Below, piece after piece: positions 1-8,100 of a stretch of DNA of 52,700 nucleotides. This stretch comes from Candidatus Methylomicrobium oryzae. Its GTDB lineage: Bacteria; Pseudomonadota; Gammaproteobacteria; Methylococcales; Methylomonadaceae. The stretch lies in contig NZ_JAERVK010000023.1 of assembly GCF_016745425.1 (NCBI RefSeq), forward strand, positions 1 through 52,700. Reading direction: 5' to 3'. The number at the start of each line of letters is the position of its first letter. Position 1 is the first letter of the stretch. A program made the translations under genes and the position numbers. Below the pieces are notes generated by a model, which saw only the letters and a program-made list of their open reading frames with translations, did no database searches and was not told the DNA's origin.

Positions 1-110
1 CGGTATTTCTTTACCTGCCTTTTGTGGATCGGGGTAAAGTGATAGGTGGTGAGCAGACCCGACACTGATTCCCATTTGAAACCAGGCAAGGATTCCAAAC
101 GGAAAAAACG
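1..110. mobile_element. Possible terminus of an IS21-like element
   Basis: The stretch holds GATTCCCATTTGAAACC at 67-83 and a degenerate partial copy, GATTCCAAACGG, at 91-102. Short repeats of the type 'gattcccatttgaaacc' are, from memory, typical of the multiple terminal repeats of some IS21-family elements. No transposase reading frame can be confirmed: only short open stubs (stops at about 42 and 68) enter from the left edge. It could equally be unrelated intergenic DNA. From 110 to 212 I see no gene. Confidence 0.25.
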
Positions 111-212
111 TTAATGGCGCAGCCAGATTTTTGCAGGTTTGAATGTTAGGGATCGGCCGATTACTGTCCTAATGCTGGGCTTCATTGCATTCAAACCTGG
201 GTATGATCCTAA

Positions 213-881
213 TCAGACTTTGATGTTGCCAAACATTCCGGTGTAGATCAGCGCGTTCCAAATTTTCTTTATCGCTTGCCCAGTATCTTGGGATACAAAC
301 AGCGATGATCGACTGCCGTGAGGAGCCCCCAAGAAATATGGACGCATTATTTCCCACGTTTCCGCTACCTGGGACCACTGCCAGCACGGAATCTCTTTCT
401 CTAAAATGAGAGGCATAGCGAGTGACAAGGGAATCATTCTATCCATTGCAAGGGGCTTATCCCAGTCGCACTTGACCAGTATAGGGTTGGCATTGGGTTG
501 ATATAGCTGTACATCTAGTCTTTCCGCAGTAATGGTGGCCACAGGATGGGGTGGAAGCGCGACGACGGAATCAATCACCTTTTGCCCATCATGATAGGGA
601 CACGTGATAAACGCATTAGCAAGGTGTATTGTGTGGTCAAGACCGTTGTATCCACACTCACGACTAGGACTTGTTACTGGATCGTGGCTGTCGTGATTTG
701 AGACCAGCGGATGCCATGAGGGATAGCTGTCAATCACAGGCCCATACTTATCAACAATATCATCGAACGCTTCTTTACTGCGCGCCCTCTGAGACTCGTC
801 TGCATCCCTAATTCGAGAAATCAGATAATTTACTGCACGTTCATATCCCATTCGTGCAGCTTCGTCTGCTCTGAAAGCCAT
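213..881 (-). CDS. Hypothetical protein, 222 aa, family not recognised
   Basis: A 222-residue soluble protein with no signal peptide or membrane segment. I do not recognise the family. Visible features are an N-terminal charged helix (residues 1-50, rich in Arg, Asp, Glu and Ala), a His/Asp/Cys-containing middle (several His around 57-110, for example HDSHD, and Cys at about 76 and 94), and a C-terminal part rich in Trp and Pro. The His/Asp clustering might bind metal, but no catalytic signature can be named. The start is supported by GAGG six bases before the ATG, and an A+T-rich promoter-like stretch lies upstream. It is on the same strand as the PIN/STAS/GHKL cassette but separated from it by 550 bp containing a hairpin-rich segment. 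Its base composition is more A+T-rich than the bulk of the window, which suggests accessory DNA. Confidence 0.7.
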   Translation of the reverse strand: MAFRADEAARMGYERAVNYLISRIRDADESQRARSKEAFDDIVDKYGPVIDSYPSWHPLVSNHDSHDPVTSPSRECGYNGLDHTIHLANAFITCPYHDGQKVIDSVVALPPHPVATITAERLDVQLYQPNANPILVKCDWDKPLAMDRMIPLSLAMPLILEKEIPCWQWSQVAETWEIMRPYFLGAPHGSRSSLFVSQDTGQAIKKIWNALIYTGMFGNIKV

Positions 882-1039
882 CTAGCACCTCATAATTTTA
901 ACTTAAAGCGCGTATAATACATGATTTACGCATAAAATTATCATATTATGTGAATTATCGTTTTATAGTGCTAACTTTGCGCTCTTTGAATCATATTGTC
1001 TTTTAAAATCAATACTATCCAAATTTGTATCCACTTTTA
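882..1039. other. A+T-rich intergenic stretch with promoter-like sequence
   Basis: No gene is visible. The sequence is very A+T-rich. TATAAT at 913-918 (reading + strand) or its complement could be a -10 element for either strand; the minus-strand reading would lie about 30 bases before the 222-aa gene. No convincing -35 is present. ATAAAA and TTTTAT arms around 934-966 form a loose inverted repeat. Confidence 0.3.
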
Positions 1040-1337
1040 TTGCCTTGCCGGCAGGCCGGTCTGCTCAAATCTGAGCACATTCATTCTATTTTAACGCCCG
1101 CCAATGGCGAAAGTCTGAGTTATGGATGGAGTTCGACATCATGTCGAGCGCAGTTGAAGGGTAGTAAACGGATTACTACCCCGGGCGGCATTTGGGGTCA
1201 CATCGGATGTGAGCCCCTCCATTCCGCTCATATCAGTAGGTGGAAGAGAGCTTAAGCTATTGAATTAATGGATAAAGGATTTTTCCCTTTGGCTCCAGGA
1301 TGTGCGGATCGACTGATAACCGGAATTCCGGTTTTTT
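1040..1337 (+). ncRNA. Candidate structured non-coding RNA ending in an intrinsic terminator
   Basis: No convincing protein is encoded here. Instead the + strand has a run of paired segments: TGCTCA 1062-1067 with TGAGCA 1072-1077; CGCCCG 1095-1100 with CGGGCG 1182-1187, enclosing two hairpins (GTTCGAC 1131-1137 with GTCGAGC 1143-1149, one G-U pair; GGGTAGTAA 1159-1167 with TTACTACCC 1173-1181). These are followed by GGGGTCACATC 1194-1204 with GATGTGAGCCCC 1206-1217 (one bulge) and AAAGG/CCTTT near 1275-1289. The string ends in a GC stem and T-run at 1319-1337. The second inner hairpin abuts the closing helix directly, as in a coaxially stacked RNA junction. No known RNA family is recognised. 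The alternative is a patchwork of DNA palindromes from mobile elements. The 5' end is not defined by the sequence. Confidence 0.4.
1319..1337 (+). terminator. Intrinsic terminator
   Basis: ACCGG, loop AATT, CCGGT, then a run of T to 1337. It would stop a + strand transcript for which no protein gene is present upstream, which is the main argument for a non-coding RNA in this gap. On the minus strand the flanking T-run is less well placed. Confidence 0.6.
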
Positions 1338-1430
1338 CAATACGAAAAAAACAGTACTGAACAACTGAGGTCATGTGTGAAGGAGGGTCCAACCGCCGGC
1401 AGCAGATTATGAAAACCTAATGCCCGAAAA

Positions 1431-2051
1431 TTACCTATGTAACAGTTTGCCAGAAGCTTGAGCTTTCTGAATCACTTGCTCATTTGCAGTAAAAATCGTG
1501 ATTCCCGGCACGCTCGCGTAATCGCCATCATCAGTTATAATTTGCGCGATAGATTGTTGCAATGCGGTTTCGGCCATGAAAAGATCATAGCCATCCACCT
1601 CTACAGAAGGGAATAACGATAAGGCGGAGTTTATAAATGAGGCGTTCAAGTCTATGTCAAGCATGCTGCTTACGCTTAAAACGTCTTCCCATATATCTTT
1701 AATTGCTGCCACAATTTTACGTCTCTGATTTGGGTAGCAATGCCTAAATTCTTTGGAATTGATAGTTTTATTGGCTATGTCAGCGTAAATTTCACGCTCG
1801 GCTTTTTCAATATTATGAGCCAACTCTGAAAAATTCAGCGCACAGCAGTATAAACTTGCTTTTACTTTTATAGTTCGTTGGATATAGCTTGGATAATGAG
1901 TTAGCTGATAAGACTGAGGGGCGCAAGGGGTTTGAGATGCTCTAGAGTAATAGAGCCAATACCATGCATTGGTATCGACAAGAAAACAATCTGTATCTTT
2001 TGGGCTATCGGACCGAATATCGACAATTTGCGCACGAATAGGCAATGCCAT
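1431..2051 (-). CDS. PIN-domain ribonuclease-like protein
   Basis: A 206-aa protein with a PIN (VapC-like) fold signature. The first acidic residue is D26 in FLVDTNAWYW, the second is E76 in LNFSELAHNIEK, and the third and fourth are D156 in VDGYDLFMAE and D174/D175/D177 in IITDDGDYAS. This is the usual spacing of the metal-binding acidic cluster of PIN nucleases, which cleave RNA in toxins and in RNA processing. At 206 residues it is longer than a classical VapC (about 130), with an insert of helices between E76 and D156. Its ATG overlaps the stop of the STAS-like gene (TAATG), so it is translationally coupled as third gene of the cassette. No VapB-like antitoxin is adjacent. Inference: it is the effector of the module and the two upstream proteins control it. 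Confidence 0.85.
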   Translation of the reverse strand: MALPIRAQIVDIRSDSPKDTDCFLVDTNAWYWLYYSRASQTPCAPQSYQLTHYPSYIQRTIKVKASLYCCALNFSELAHNIEKAEREIYADIANKTINSKEFRHCYPNQRRKIVAAIKDIWEDVLSVSSMLDIDLNASFINSALSLFPSVEVDGYDLFMAETALQQSIAQIITDDGDYASVPGITIFTANEQVIQKAQASGKLLHR

Positions 2052-2425
2052 TACCCATTCGCCGCATTATCTTGAACGATACGGTCAATTGCGTTGCGGT
2101 GAGACTGATTGGCCGCATAATATTCCTTAGCATTGTCGATAACGCGGCGCAAAACTCTAATGCCGAAATCGGATAGATGTTCGAATTTAAGATGATTATT
2201 CAGAGCATCAGGTTGCAGGTCAGCCAATAAATGCCCCACACCAGCATTGAAAAAAGGCGATGCGAACACTTCTACGCCTTCAAAATCAAGTTGTACTACT
2301 TGTCCTTGTACAAGTGGATCATGAATTTGGTTATAGATTGCCGCACCATCATCAAGAGTCATGGCATTTTCTCCCACTAAATCTTTAACTTTAATGTACA
2401 TGGCCTTTCCCCTTTCAGAAATCAA
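2051..2425 (-). CDS. STAS-like domain protein (DUF4325 type)
   Basis: A small soluble protein (124 aa, or 116 aa from an internal ATG). The core VVQLDFEGVEVFASPFFNAG, followed by a helix, matches the STAS-like DUF4325 family, which resembles SpoIIAA-type anti-sigma-factor antagonists and is often encoded beside a GHKL ATPase. There are two possible starts. The first ATG overlaps the upstream stop by four bases (ATGA coupling). The internal ATG (residue 9, MYIKVKDL) is preceded by a purine-rich GGGGAAAGG that is a good ribosome site, so it may be the true start. It is the middle gene of a three-gene cassette, directly coupled to the PIN gene. By analogy with partner switching it may bind the ATPase next door, but the phosphoacceptor Ser typical of SpoIIAA is not obvious. 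Confidence 0.87.
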   Translation of the reverse strand: MISERGKAMYIKVKDLVGENAMTLDDGAAIYNQIHDPLVQGQVVQLDFEGVEVFASPFFNAGVGHLLADLQPDALNNHLKFEHLSDFGIRVLRRVIDNAKEYYAANQSHRNAIDRIVQDNAANG

Positions 2426-3306
2426 AAAAAAGCAAGCGAATCAATTTCACTTGACAATAAATATAGTTTATTGTCGCATACAAGACGAACTTGAACCAAG
2501 GTCCCCTCGAAAAAAACCGGCAGATTCTCGTACATTTCCCCGGTTGAGTCAATACAGGCGTAACCGTCATGACTATAGATTTCAAGGCGGCCACGATTTA
2601 CACGAACAAATTCCTTTAACAAGTCTAACCCCATTCCGCGCGGTCCATGAATTTGGCGGGCGGTTGAATTGCCACGGGTGAATGCCCAGCGCATCGCGTC
2701 TGCGCCAGCAAATGCCTCGCCTTCTTGAAAGCGTACCTTGGACGGAATACCCACACCGAAATCCGCTACCGCCAACGTCAATTCACGGCGGTTGGGAAAG
2801 TGTTGACCGCAACTGTAAACACCTATTGGAGTTAGGCTATGATCAAAGGCATTAACATAAATTTCTGACATGCGACCGGCGATTTCATTCATTAAATCAT
2901 GCGAAATATTGACCCAACCTCGCCCCAACCATTCATTTTTAAGGCTATAAACGATTGCATTTTTATCTATTTGTGAGTATTCCCGGTAAGGGATTGAATT
3001 ACCTTGCCATGGCTGTGTGTCATCTCCCATAGCATAGGCGAAACCATTTTGCAGGAGATTTGCGCTTACCTGGCTCTGCATGGTATCGACCAGAAAGCGT
3101 GGGGCTCCGCCTCGATGTTGGATCAAACGCGCTAGAGCGCCGAGAAAAACCACTGCATTTGGACGCAGAAAGCCGCAACTGGAAAAATTGAAGTTCACGT
3201 TTGTGCCATTGCCCGCTTTTGCGACATCCTGCCATATTTTAGCCAAAACGGTGAAATCTAGGCGGCTATCATTGATAGTAGGGATTTGCAACGTCAATGT
3301 AGCCAC
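2422..3306 (-). CDS. GHKL-type ATPase with N-terminal STAS-like region
   Basis: A 294-aa protein with the ATP-binding signatures of the GHKL (histidine-kinase-like) superfamily: N-box around E148-N152 (EIYVNAFDHS), G1 box at D182 (ADFGVGIP) and G2 box at 221-226 (GPRGMGLDLL). No phosphoacceptor-histidine dimerisation domain is present, so it is not a classical sensor kinase; the layout is closer to SpoIIAB/RsbW-like anti-sigma kinases. Residues 10-95 (NFNFSSCGFLRPNAVVFLGAL) resemble a STAS-like strand-helix pattern, so the protein may carry a built-in partner domain. The start is GTG, with GGAG eight bases upstream. It is the first gene of the cassette, and its stop overlaps the next start by four bases. 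Known: such ATPase/STAS-like pairs recur in bacteria. Inferred: here they regulate the PIN nuclease. Confidence 0.88.
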   Translation of the reverse strand: MATLTLQIPTINDSRLDFTVLAKIWQDVAKAGNGTNVNFNFSSCGFLRPNAVVFLGALARLIQHRGGAPRFLVDTMQSQVSANLLQNGFAYAMGDDTQPWQGNSIPYREYSQIDKNAIVYSLKNEWLGRGWVNISHDLMNEIAGRMSEIYVNAFDHSLTPIGVYSCGQHFPNRRELTLAVADFGVGIPSKVRFQEGEAFAGADAMRWAFTRGNSTARQIHGPRGMGLDLLKEFVRVNRGRLEIYSHDGYACIDSTGEMYENLPVFFEGTLVQVRLVCDNKLYLLSSEIDSLAFF

Positions 3307-3362
3307 AATCTTTACTCCATGTTTAGGTTGGCAAAAGTCTACTATGATAAACGAGACAGTTG

Positions 3363-3391
3363 AGTTAATGCGAATCGAAAAAATTGATTCG
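3363..3391 (-). promoter_or_regulatory. Candidate promoter/operator of the ATPase-STAS-PIN cassette
   Basis: CGAATC (3371-3376) and GATTCG (3386-3391) form a perfect 6-bp inverted repeat with a 9-bp A+T spacer. On the minus strand it sits directly upstream of a possible -35 (TTAACT, 3363-3368), followed 16 bases later by CATAGT as a weak -10. It could bind a regulator. The rest of 3307-3683 is A+T-rich with no gene; GATAGTGAC occurs twice in tandem near 3492-3509. Confidence 0.35.
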
Positions 3392-3678
3392 TTTTAATTT
3401 TTTTTAAAGTTCAGAATCAAAATTTAAAAATGCTGATTGGTGCCGAAGCCGTGCCGATACCAATAGCCCTGAAACCCTTGAAAGTGCTGATAGTGACGAT
3501 AGTGACAATGAAACCTTATTTGTATATTTTTTCACTGATCCGCTGATAAAATTAAGTGTCCACTTTCAGCAGGTTTTTCAACCGAGATCACTAGCAATCG
3601 CTGCGACGAAAAGTCAAAAGTAAAATTGTTCCTAAGCCTAAAATTTTTCAAAAGTGGCATTTTTTACGCCGTTTTTAC

Positions 3679-4778
3679 ACTGGCAGGACTTACGCACGAT
3701 AAAGGGCACGCTGTGCAAAGATGAAGGTCAAAGGGTCCAATCAGTTTTATCATACCGCTATGACACGCTTGGATTATTGCCAATTTCTGCTGGTCAGCCA
3801 GATCAATTACACGCTGACCTATTTTGCCGATCACGATCACACCTTCAGCCACGATGCCATCAACCGTTACCTGCGGCGCGAGCGCATGACCCCGCGGCTG
3901 CTATGGGATAACGTCCGTGACGAGATCGTCCCCACACCCACCGGTTATCTCCTCTTCGACGACACCGTGCTGGACAAAGATTATTCTCGGCAGATCGAGT
4001 TAGTGCGCTGCCAATACAGCGGCAATGCCCATGGCCTGATCCGCGGCATCGGCGTCGTCACCTGCGTCTATGTGAATCCGGAACGGGATCAGTTCTGGCT
4101 GATCGACTACCGGCTTTATGATCCCGACGGCGACGGCAAATCCAAACTCGATCATGTCCACGACATGCTCAGCAACGCGGTCCATCACAAGCGTTTGCCG
4201 TTTCACGCCGTGCTGATGGACACTTGGTATGCGACCAAAGACCTGATGTTGTTCATCGAGTCCCTGCAGCGGGTCTATTATTGTCCGCTCAAGGATAACC
4301 GCCAGGTGGATGATTCCGCCGGGGCGCGGCCTTATCAGCGTGTGGATGCGTTGAGCTGGAATTCGGCTGAACAACGACACGGCAAACGGATCAAGATCAA
4401 AGGCTTTCCCAAACACCACAAGGTGCAGTTGTTCCGGGTTGAGGTGTCTACCCACCGCACGGATTGGGTCGTGACCAACGACCGTACTCAGCATTCCCTG
4501 ATGGCCACACAACAGGTGTGCGGCTTTCGCTGGAAGATCGAGCAACTGCACCGCGAAGGCAAACAGGTCACCGGCCTGGAACGCTGCCAATGCCGAACTG
4601 CCCGGATTCAGCGCAATCACATTGCCTGCACACTTCTGGTCTGGGTGCGATTGAAGCGCTTCGCCCAATCCACCGGGCGCACCGTCTATCAACTCAAACA
4701 GGATCTGCTCGATGATTACCTCTGTCAACAACTCAGGAATCCATCTCTACGGATGAATCTTGCGTAAGTCCTGACTGG
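3679..4778 (+). mobile_element. Complete insertion sequence with 5-bp target duplications
   Basis: The element spans 3684-4773 (1090 bp). Its ends are perfect 13-bp terminal inverted repeats, CAGGACTTACGCA at 3684-3696 and TGCGTAAGTCCTG at 4761-4773, with a few further matches inward. Both sides are flanked by ACTGG (3679-3683 and 4774-4778), which is the expected target duplication. It carries a single transposase gene that fills nearly all of its length. The intact ends, intact gene and perfect duplication point to a recent and possibly still active insertion. It lies between the ATPase-STAS-PIN cassette and the chemotaxis hybrid gene and breaks no visible gene. The transposase resembles the IS4/IS701 superfamily, but a 5-bp duplication is not what I know for IS701, so the family is left open. 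Confidence 0.92.
3721..4767 (+). CDS. DDE transposase of the insertion sequence (IS4/IS701-like)
   Basis: A 348-aa transposase. The DDE triad can be placed at LLFDDTVLDK (around residue 80), VLMDTWYATKD (around 163) and the YREK-like helix FRWKIEQLHREGKQ (around 270), the layout of IS4-superfamily RNase H-fold transposases; the phrase YYCPLKDNR is shared with IS701-like enzymes. The frame is intact and its stop lies inside the right inverted repeat. The first ATG has only weak ribosome-site sequence; a second ATG (MTRLDYCQFLL, residue 14) is an alternative. The reverse strand of the gene is also largely open, which is a by-product of codon bias and not a second gene. It acts on its own 13-bp ends. 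Confidence 0.9.
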   Translation: MKVKGSNQFYHTAMTRLDYCQFLLVSQINYTLTYFADHDHTFSHDAINRYLRRERMTPRLLWDNVRDEIVPTPTGYLLFDDTVLDKDYSRQIELVRCQYSGNAHGLIRGIGVVTCVYVNPERDQFWLIDYRLYDPDGDGKSKLDHVHDMLSNAVHHKRLPFHAVLMDTWYATKDLMLFIESLQRVYYCPLKDNRQVDDSAGARPYQRVDALSWNSAEQRHGKRIKIKGFPKHHKVQLFRVEVSTHRTDWVVTNDRTQHSLMATQQVCGFRWKIEQLHREGKQVTGLERCQCRTARIQRNHIACTLLVWVRLKRFAQSTGRTVYQLKQDLLDDYLCQQLRNPSLRMNLA

Positions 4779-5177
4779 TATATATCTATCTCATTGTCAT
4801 ATTTATAAATATTACTTTCTGCATCAAAATAAAGCCCGGCAAACGCGGAAAACCCGCTCCCGATAAGGCCTGATAAACTCAGGATTTTAAACGGCGATAT
4901 CCCTGAGTCTTTTTTTGGTCTTTTAATCTACCGGTAAACTGTAAGGGTGAGGGGCATTAACCTTATGTTTAGTGCTAATATTAGTCGAATAATTTTTAAG
5001 GTTGGCTCCGCTTGATTCCCTGAACTCGATCATGAACCGATGTTCCGGCGTTAGCAAATTTTTGTTCAAAGCAGTCCATTGAAACCCGATCATATCCCGG
5101 CGAACAAAGCTTAAAAAGCGGCGTCTATTAGGAACGCAGATAGAGCCATTGTTGGAGGATTACTGGAGTACCATGAA
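4779..5177 (+). other. Long leader region of the CheB-CheR-GGDEF-EAL gene, with internal terminator
   Basis: No gene is visible. ACTCAGG (4877-4883) pairs with CCTGAGT (4912-4918), extendable by two pairs past a bulge, and is followed by CTTTTTTT to 4927. This is an intrinsic terminator on the + strand about 250 bases before the start codon. Upstream of it lie GCCCGGC and a small GCGG/CCGC pairing (4835-4858). It may end a short leader RNA or attenuate the downstream gene. I could not match it to a known c-di-GMP riboswitch. Confidence 0.4.
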
Positions 5178-8100
5178 ATGTATGTTGTAGGTATCGGCGC
5201 ATCCGCCGGCGGACTGGAGGCTTTGTTCTCTTTCGTTGAACAATTGTCGCCAAGCAACAATATGAGCTATGTCATAGTTCAGCATTTGCCTGCCGATAAA
5301 CGCAGCGCGCTGGTCGAGTTATTGAAAAACAAGGCAAAACTTTCGGTTGAGGAGGCAGCGGACGGCGCCGGCCTCTGCGCCAATACCATTTATGTGGCCC
5401 CGTCAGGGAGAGATATAGAAATCGACAAAGGTTGCCTCAAACTTCTGCCTGCTTCTCTGGCGCCTGCTCCTAAAACCACCATCGACTATTTTTTTTACAG
5501 TCTTGCGGAAGCTTATCAGGAAAAGGCGGTAGGCGTTATTTTTTCCGGCACCGGACATGACGGCGCCAAAGGAATCAAAGCCATTAAGGCCGCGGGCGGG
5601 CTTACCATTGCCCAACAACCCGCAACCGCCAAATTTAAAAGTATGCCGGAAGCGGCGATAGAGCAAGGTAAAGCCGATATCATTCTCAGCCCCGCAGAAG
5701 CCGCGTTGGAACTGGGGCTGATAGCCAAAAATCTGGATATTCCCGTCACTGACGGAAAGGAAACCCAATTGCCTCCAGAGATTAGAGTTATCGTTGACGA
5801 CATTTTAAAAGTGACGGGAATGGATTTCGTCAATTACAAAAACAGCACGGTGATCCGCCAGGTCAACCGGCGCATGGCGATACTGCACATCGACGATCTT
5901 GGCGAATACGTTCAATTTACAAAAGACAACCCCGAGGAGCTGAGTCAGTTGGCCAAAAGCTTTTTGGTCTGCGTTACATCGTTTTTTCGGGATGCGCAGT
6001 GTTTCAATGCGTTAAGGGTGGCCTTGAAGAAGATTCTGACGCATAAAAAGGCGGGGGACTATATTCGTGTCTGGGTTCCGGGATGCGCTACCGGCGAAGA
6101 AGTCTATTCGATTGCGATGATTTTGGCGGAGGAATTGGGGGCCGAAATTTCGCGTTACCGTGTGCAAATTTACGGCACCGATATCAATGCCGAGGCGATC
6201 CAGGCGGCCCGTAAGGGGACATACGACGAATTGTCGTTGATTACCTTGGACGGCGCCTTAAAAGCCAAATATTTCACTGAAGACGAGTATGGTTTTACCG
6301 TAAACAAGTCGCTCCGCGATTTAATCATTTTCTCCCGCCACGATCTGGTCAAAAGTCCCCCTTTTATACGCCTGGATTTGATCAGTTGCCGCAATTTATT
6401 GATTTATTTCAATCAAGCGCTTCAGGAGCAGATACTTAAAATCTTTCATTATGCTTTGGTAAGCCAGGGCATTCTATTTCTCGGCCAGGCGGAATCGCTT
6501 TGGAGTTTGAGCGATGCCTTTATTGAACTGAACAGAAACAGCAAATTATTCGTAAAGAACGATTCGCACATTATCCGTCCCGGCCTGGACTCCAAAAGCT
6601 TGATGCATTTCAATGCAAATCGGGATATCAACAGTGTGATGCCTGTGCATTTGGTCTATAAATTGTTGGGTCAGGATAAACTGGTTGATATCTATGCGCC
6701 CCCGAGCATCCTCGCCAGCCGGGAAGGCAAAGTGCTGGAGTTTTATAAAAGCTGCGAAGCATTTATCAAAATCAAAAAGGGGAAAGCCGACTTTAACCTT
6801 TTCTCGATTATCGATCCGTCATTGAAAACGGAGTTGAAGGCCTTTTGCCATAGCGCTTTATCGCGCAGGGAAACGGTGACCAGCCAGACCATGACGTTAA
6901 CGGCGGATGAGAAGACGATCCATTACCGGATTAGAGTGACGCCCGTTTATCAGGAATCGTTTAAGGAAGAACTATTGCTGATTTCGTTCCAGGAAACGGA
7001 ACGCAATCGCGAAATCATCGATCCGGATCAGGCGGCGGCGTCGCGCCTAGTCGAGATGGAACAAGAACTGCAGATGGCGCGCGAAACGCTGCGGACGGTC
7101 ACGGTGGCGTTGGAAACGAATGTCGATGCCTGGCAGGTGTTGAACGAAGAAGTGCAGGCGGCCAATGAAGAATTGCAATCCACCAACGAAGAACTGGAAA
7201 CCTCCAATGAAGAACTGCAATCGATCAACGAAGAACTGACCCAGGTTAATAACGAGCTCTCGTTAAAAACGCGGGAATTAAAAGAAGCGAATGACGATTT
7301 GCGGAACGTGCTGGACAGCATGGACAAAGCGGTCATCGTGGTTGATAGCCGGATGCATATCAATCGGATCAACGAAGCCAGCAAAAAATATTTCAATGGC
7401 GGCTTTATCGACAGTACCGAGCAACCGAATTTGAACACTTTAAAGAACGCGTTAGGGTGTGAGGATTTAATCGACCGTATTCAGCAGGTGATTGACACGG
7501 GAATAACGTATCAAAGCAAACTGCCGATACAGAAAAAATATTTCGAATTGATTATCTATCCTTATTTCAGCCGAAATATCGATACGGTCACGGGAGCGGT
7601 TTTAACGATTCAGGATATTACCGAGCAATGCCTAGCGGAACAGCAAATTCGCCTGGCGGCAAGCGTGTTCGGAAACTCTAACGAAGCGATCGTCATTACC
7701 GACGCCAACAATCAAATCATTTCCATTAACCCGGCATTTACCGAGATTACCGGTTATGAAAAAGAAGAAGTTGTCGGCAAAAACCCGAGTATCTTAAGTT
7801 CAAAGCGCCAGTCGCCCCAATTCTACGAAAGCTTGTGGCAATCGCTCAAAGACACTGGAAAATGGCAGGGAGAAATATTCAATAAACGTAAGGACGGATC
7901 GGTTTATCCCGAATGGCTTTCGATCAGCACCCTCAAAGACGAGTCGGGAAAAGTGTCGCGTTACATCGGGATTTTCACCGACATCAGCACCGCATATAAA
8001 GATCGGGAAACAATCTTACAGCAGGCCAACTACGATGCCTTGACCCATCTGCCGAATCGGAACCTGTTTTTCGACCGGCTGAAGCAGGCGATCGCGAATG

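Noticed and set aside
1025-1255. A 76-codon + strand reading frame in the hairpin-rich gap
   Set aside because: It begins with TTG without a ribosome site, has no recognisable composition, and runs straight through the strong inverted repeats.
4000-4731. Long reverse-strand frame opposite the transposase
   Set aside because: Its length follows from codon bias of the transposase; no ribosome site and no family features.
4830-4930. Possible c-di-GMP-I riboswitch upstream of the GGDEF-EAL hybrid
   Set aside because: The conserved core of that riboswitch class could not be found; only the terminator-like hairpin is supported.
7150-7260. Tandem 21-base repeats within the chemotaxis hybrid
   Set aside because: They encode NEELQS-type heptads of the signalling coiled coil and are normal for this protein family.
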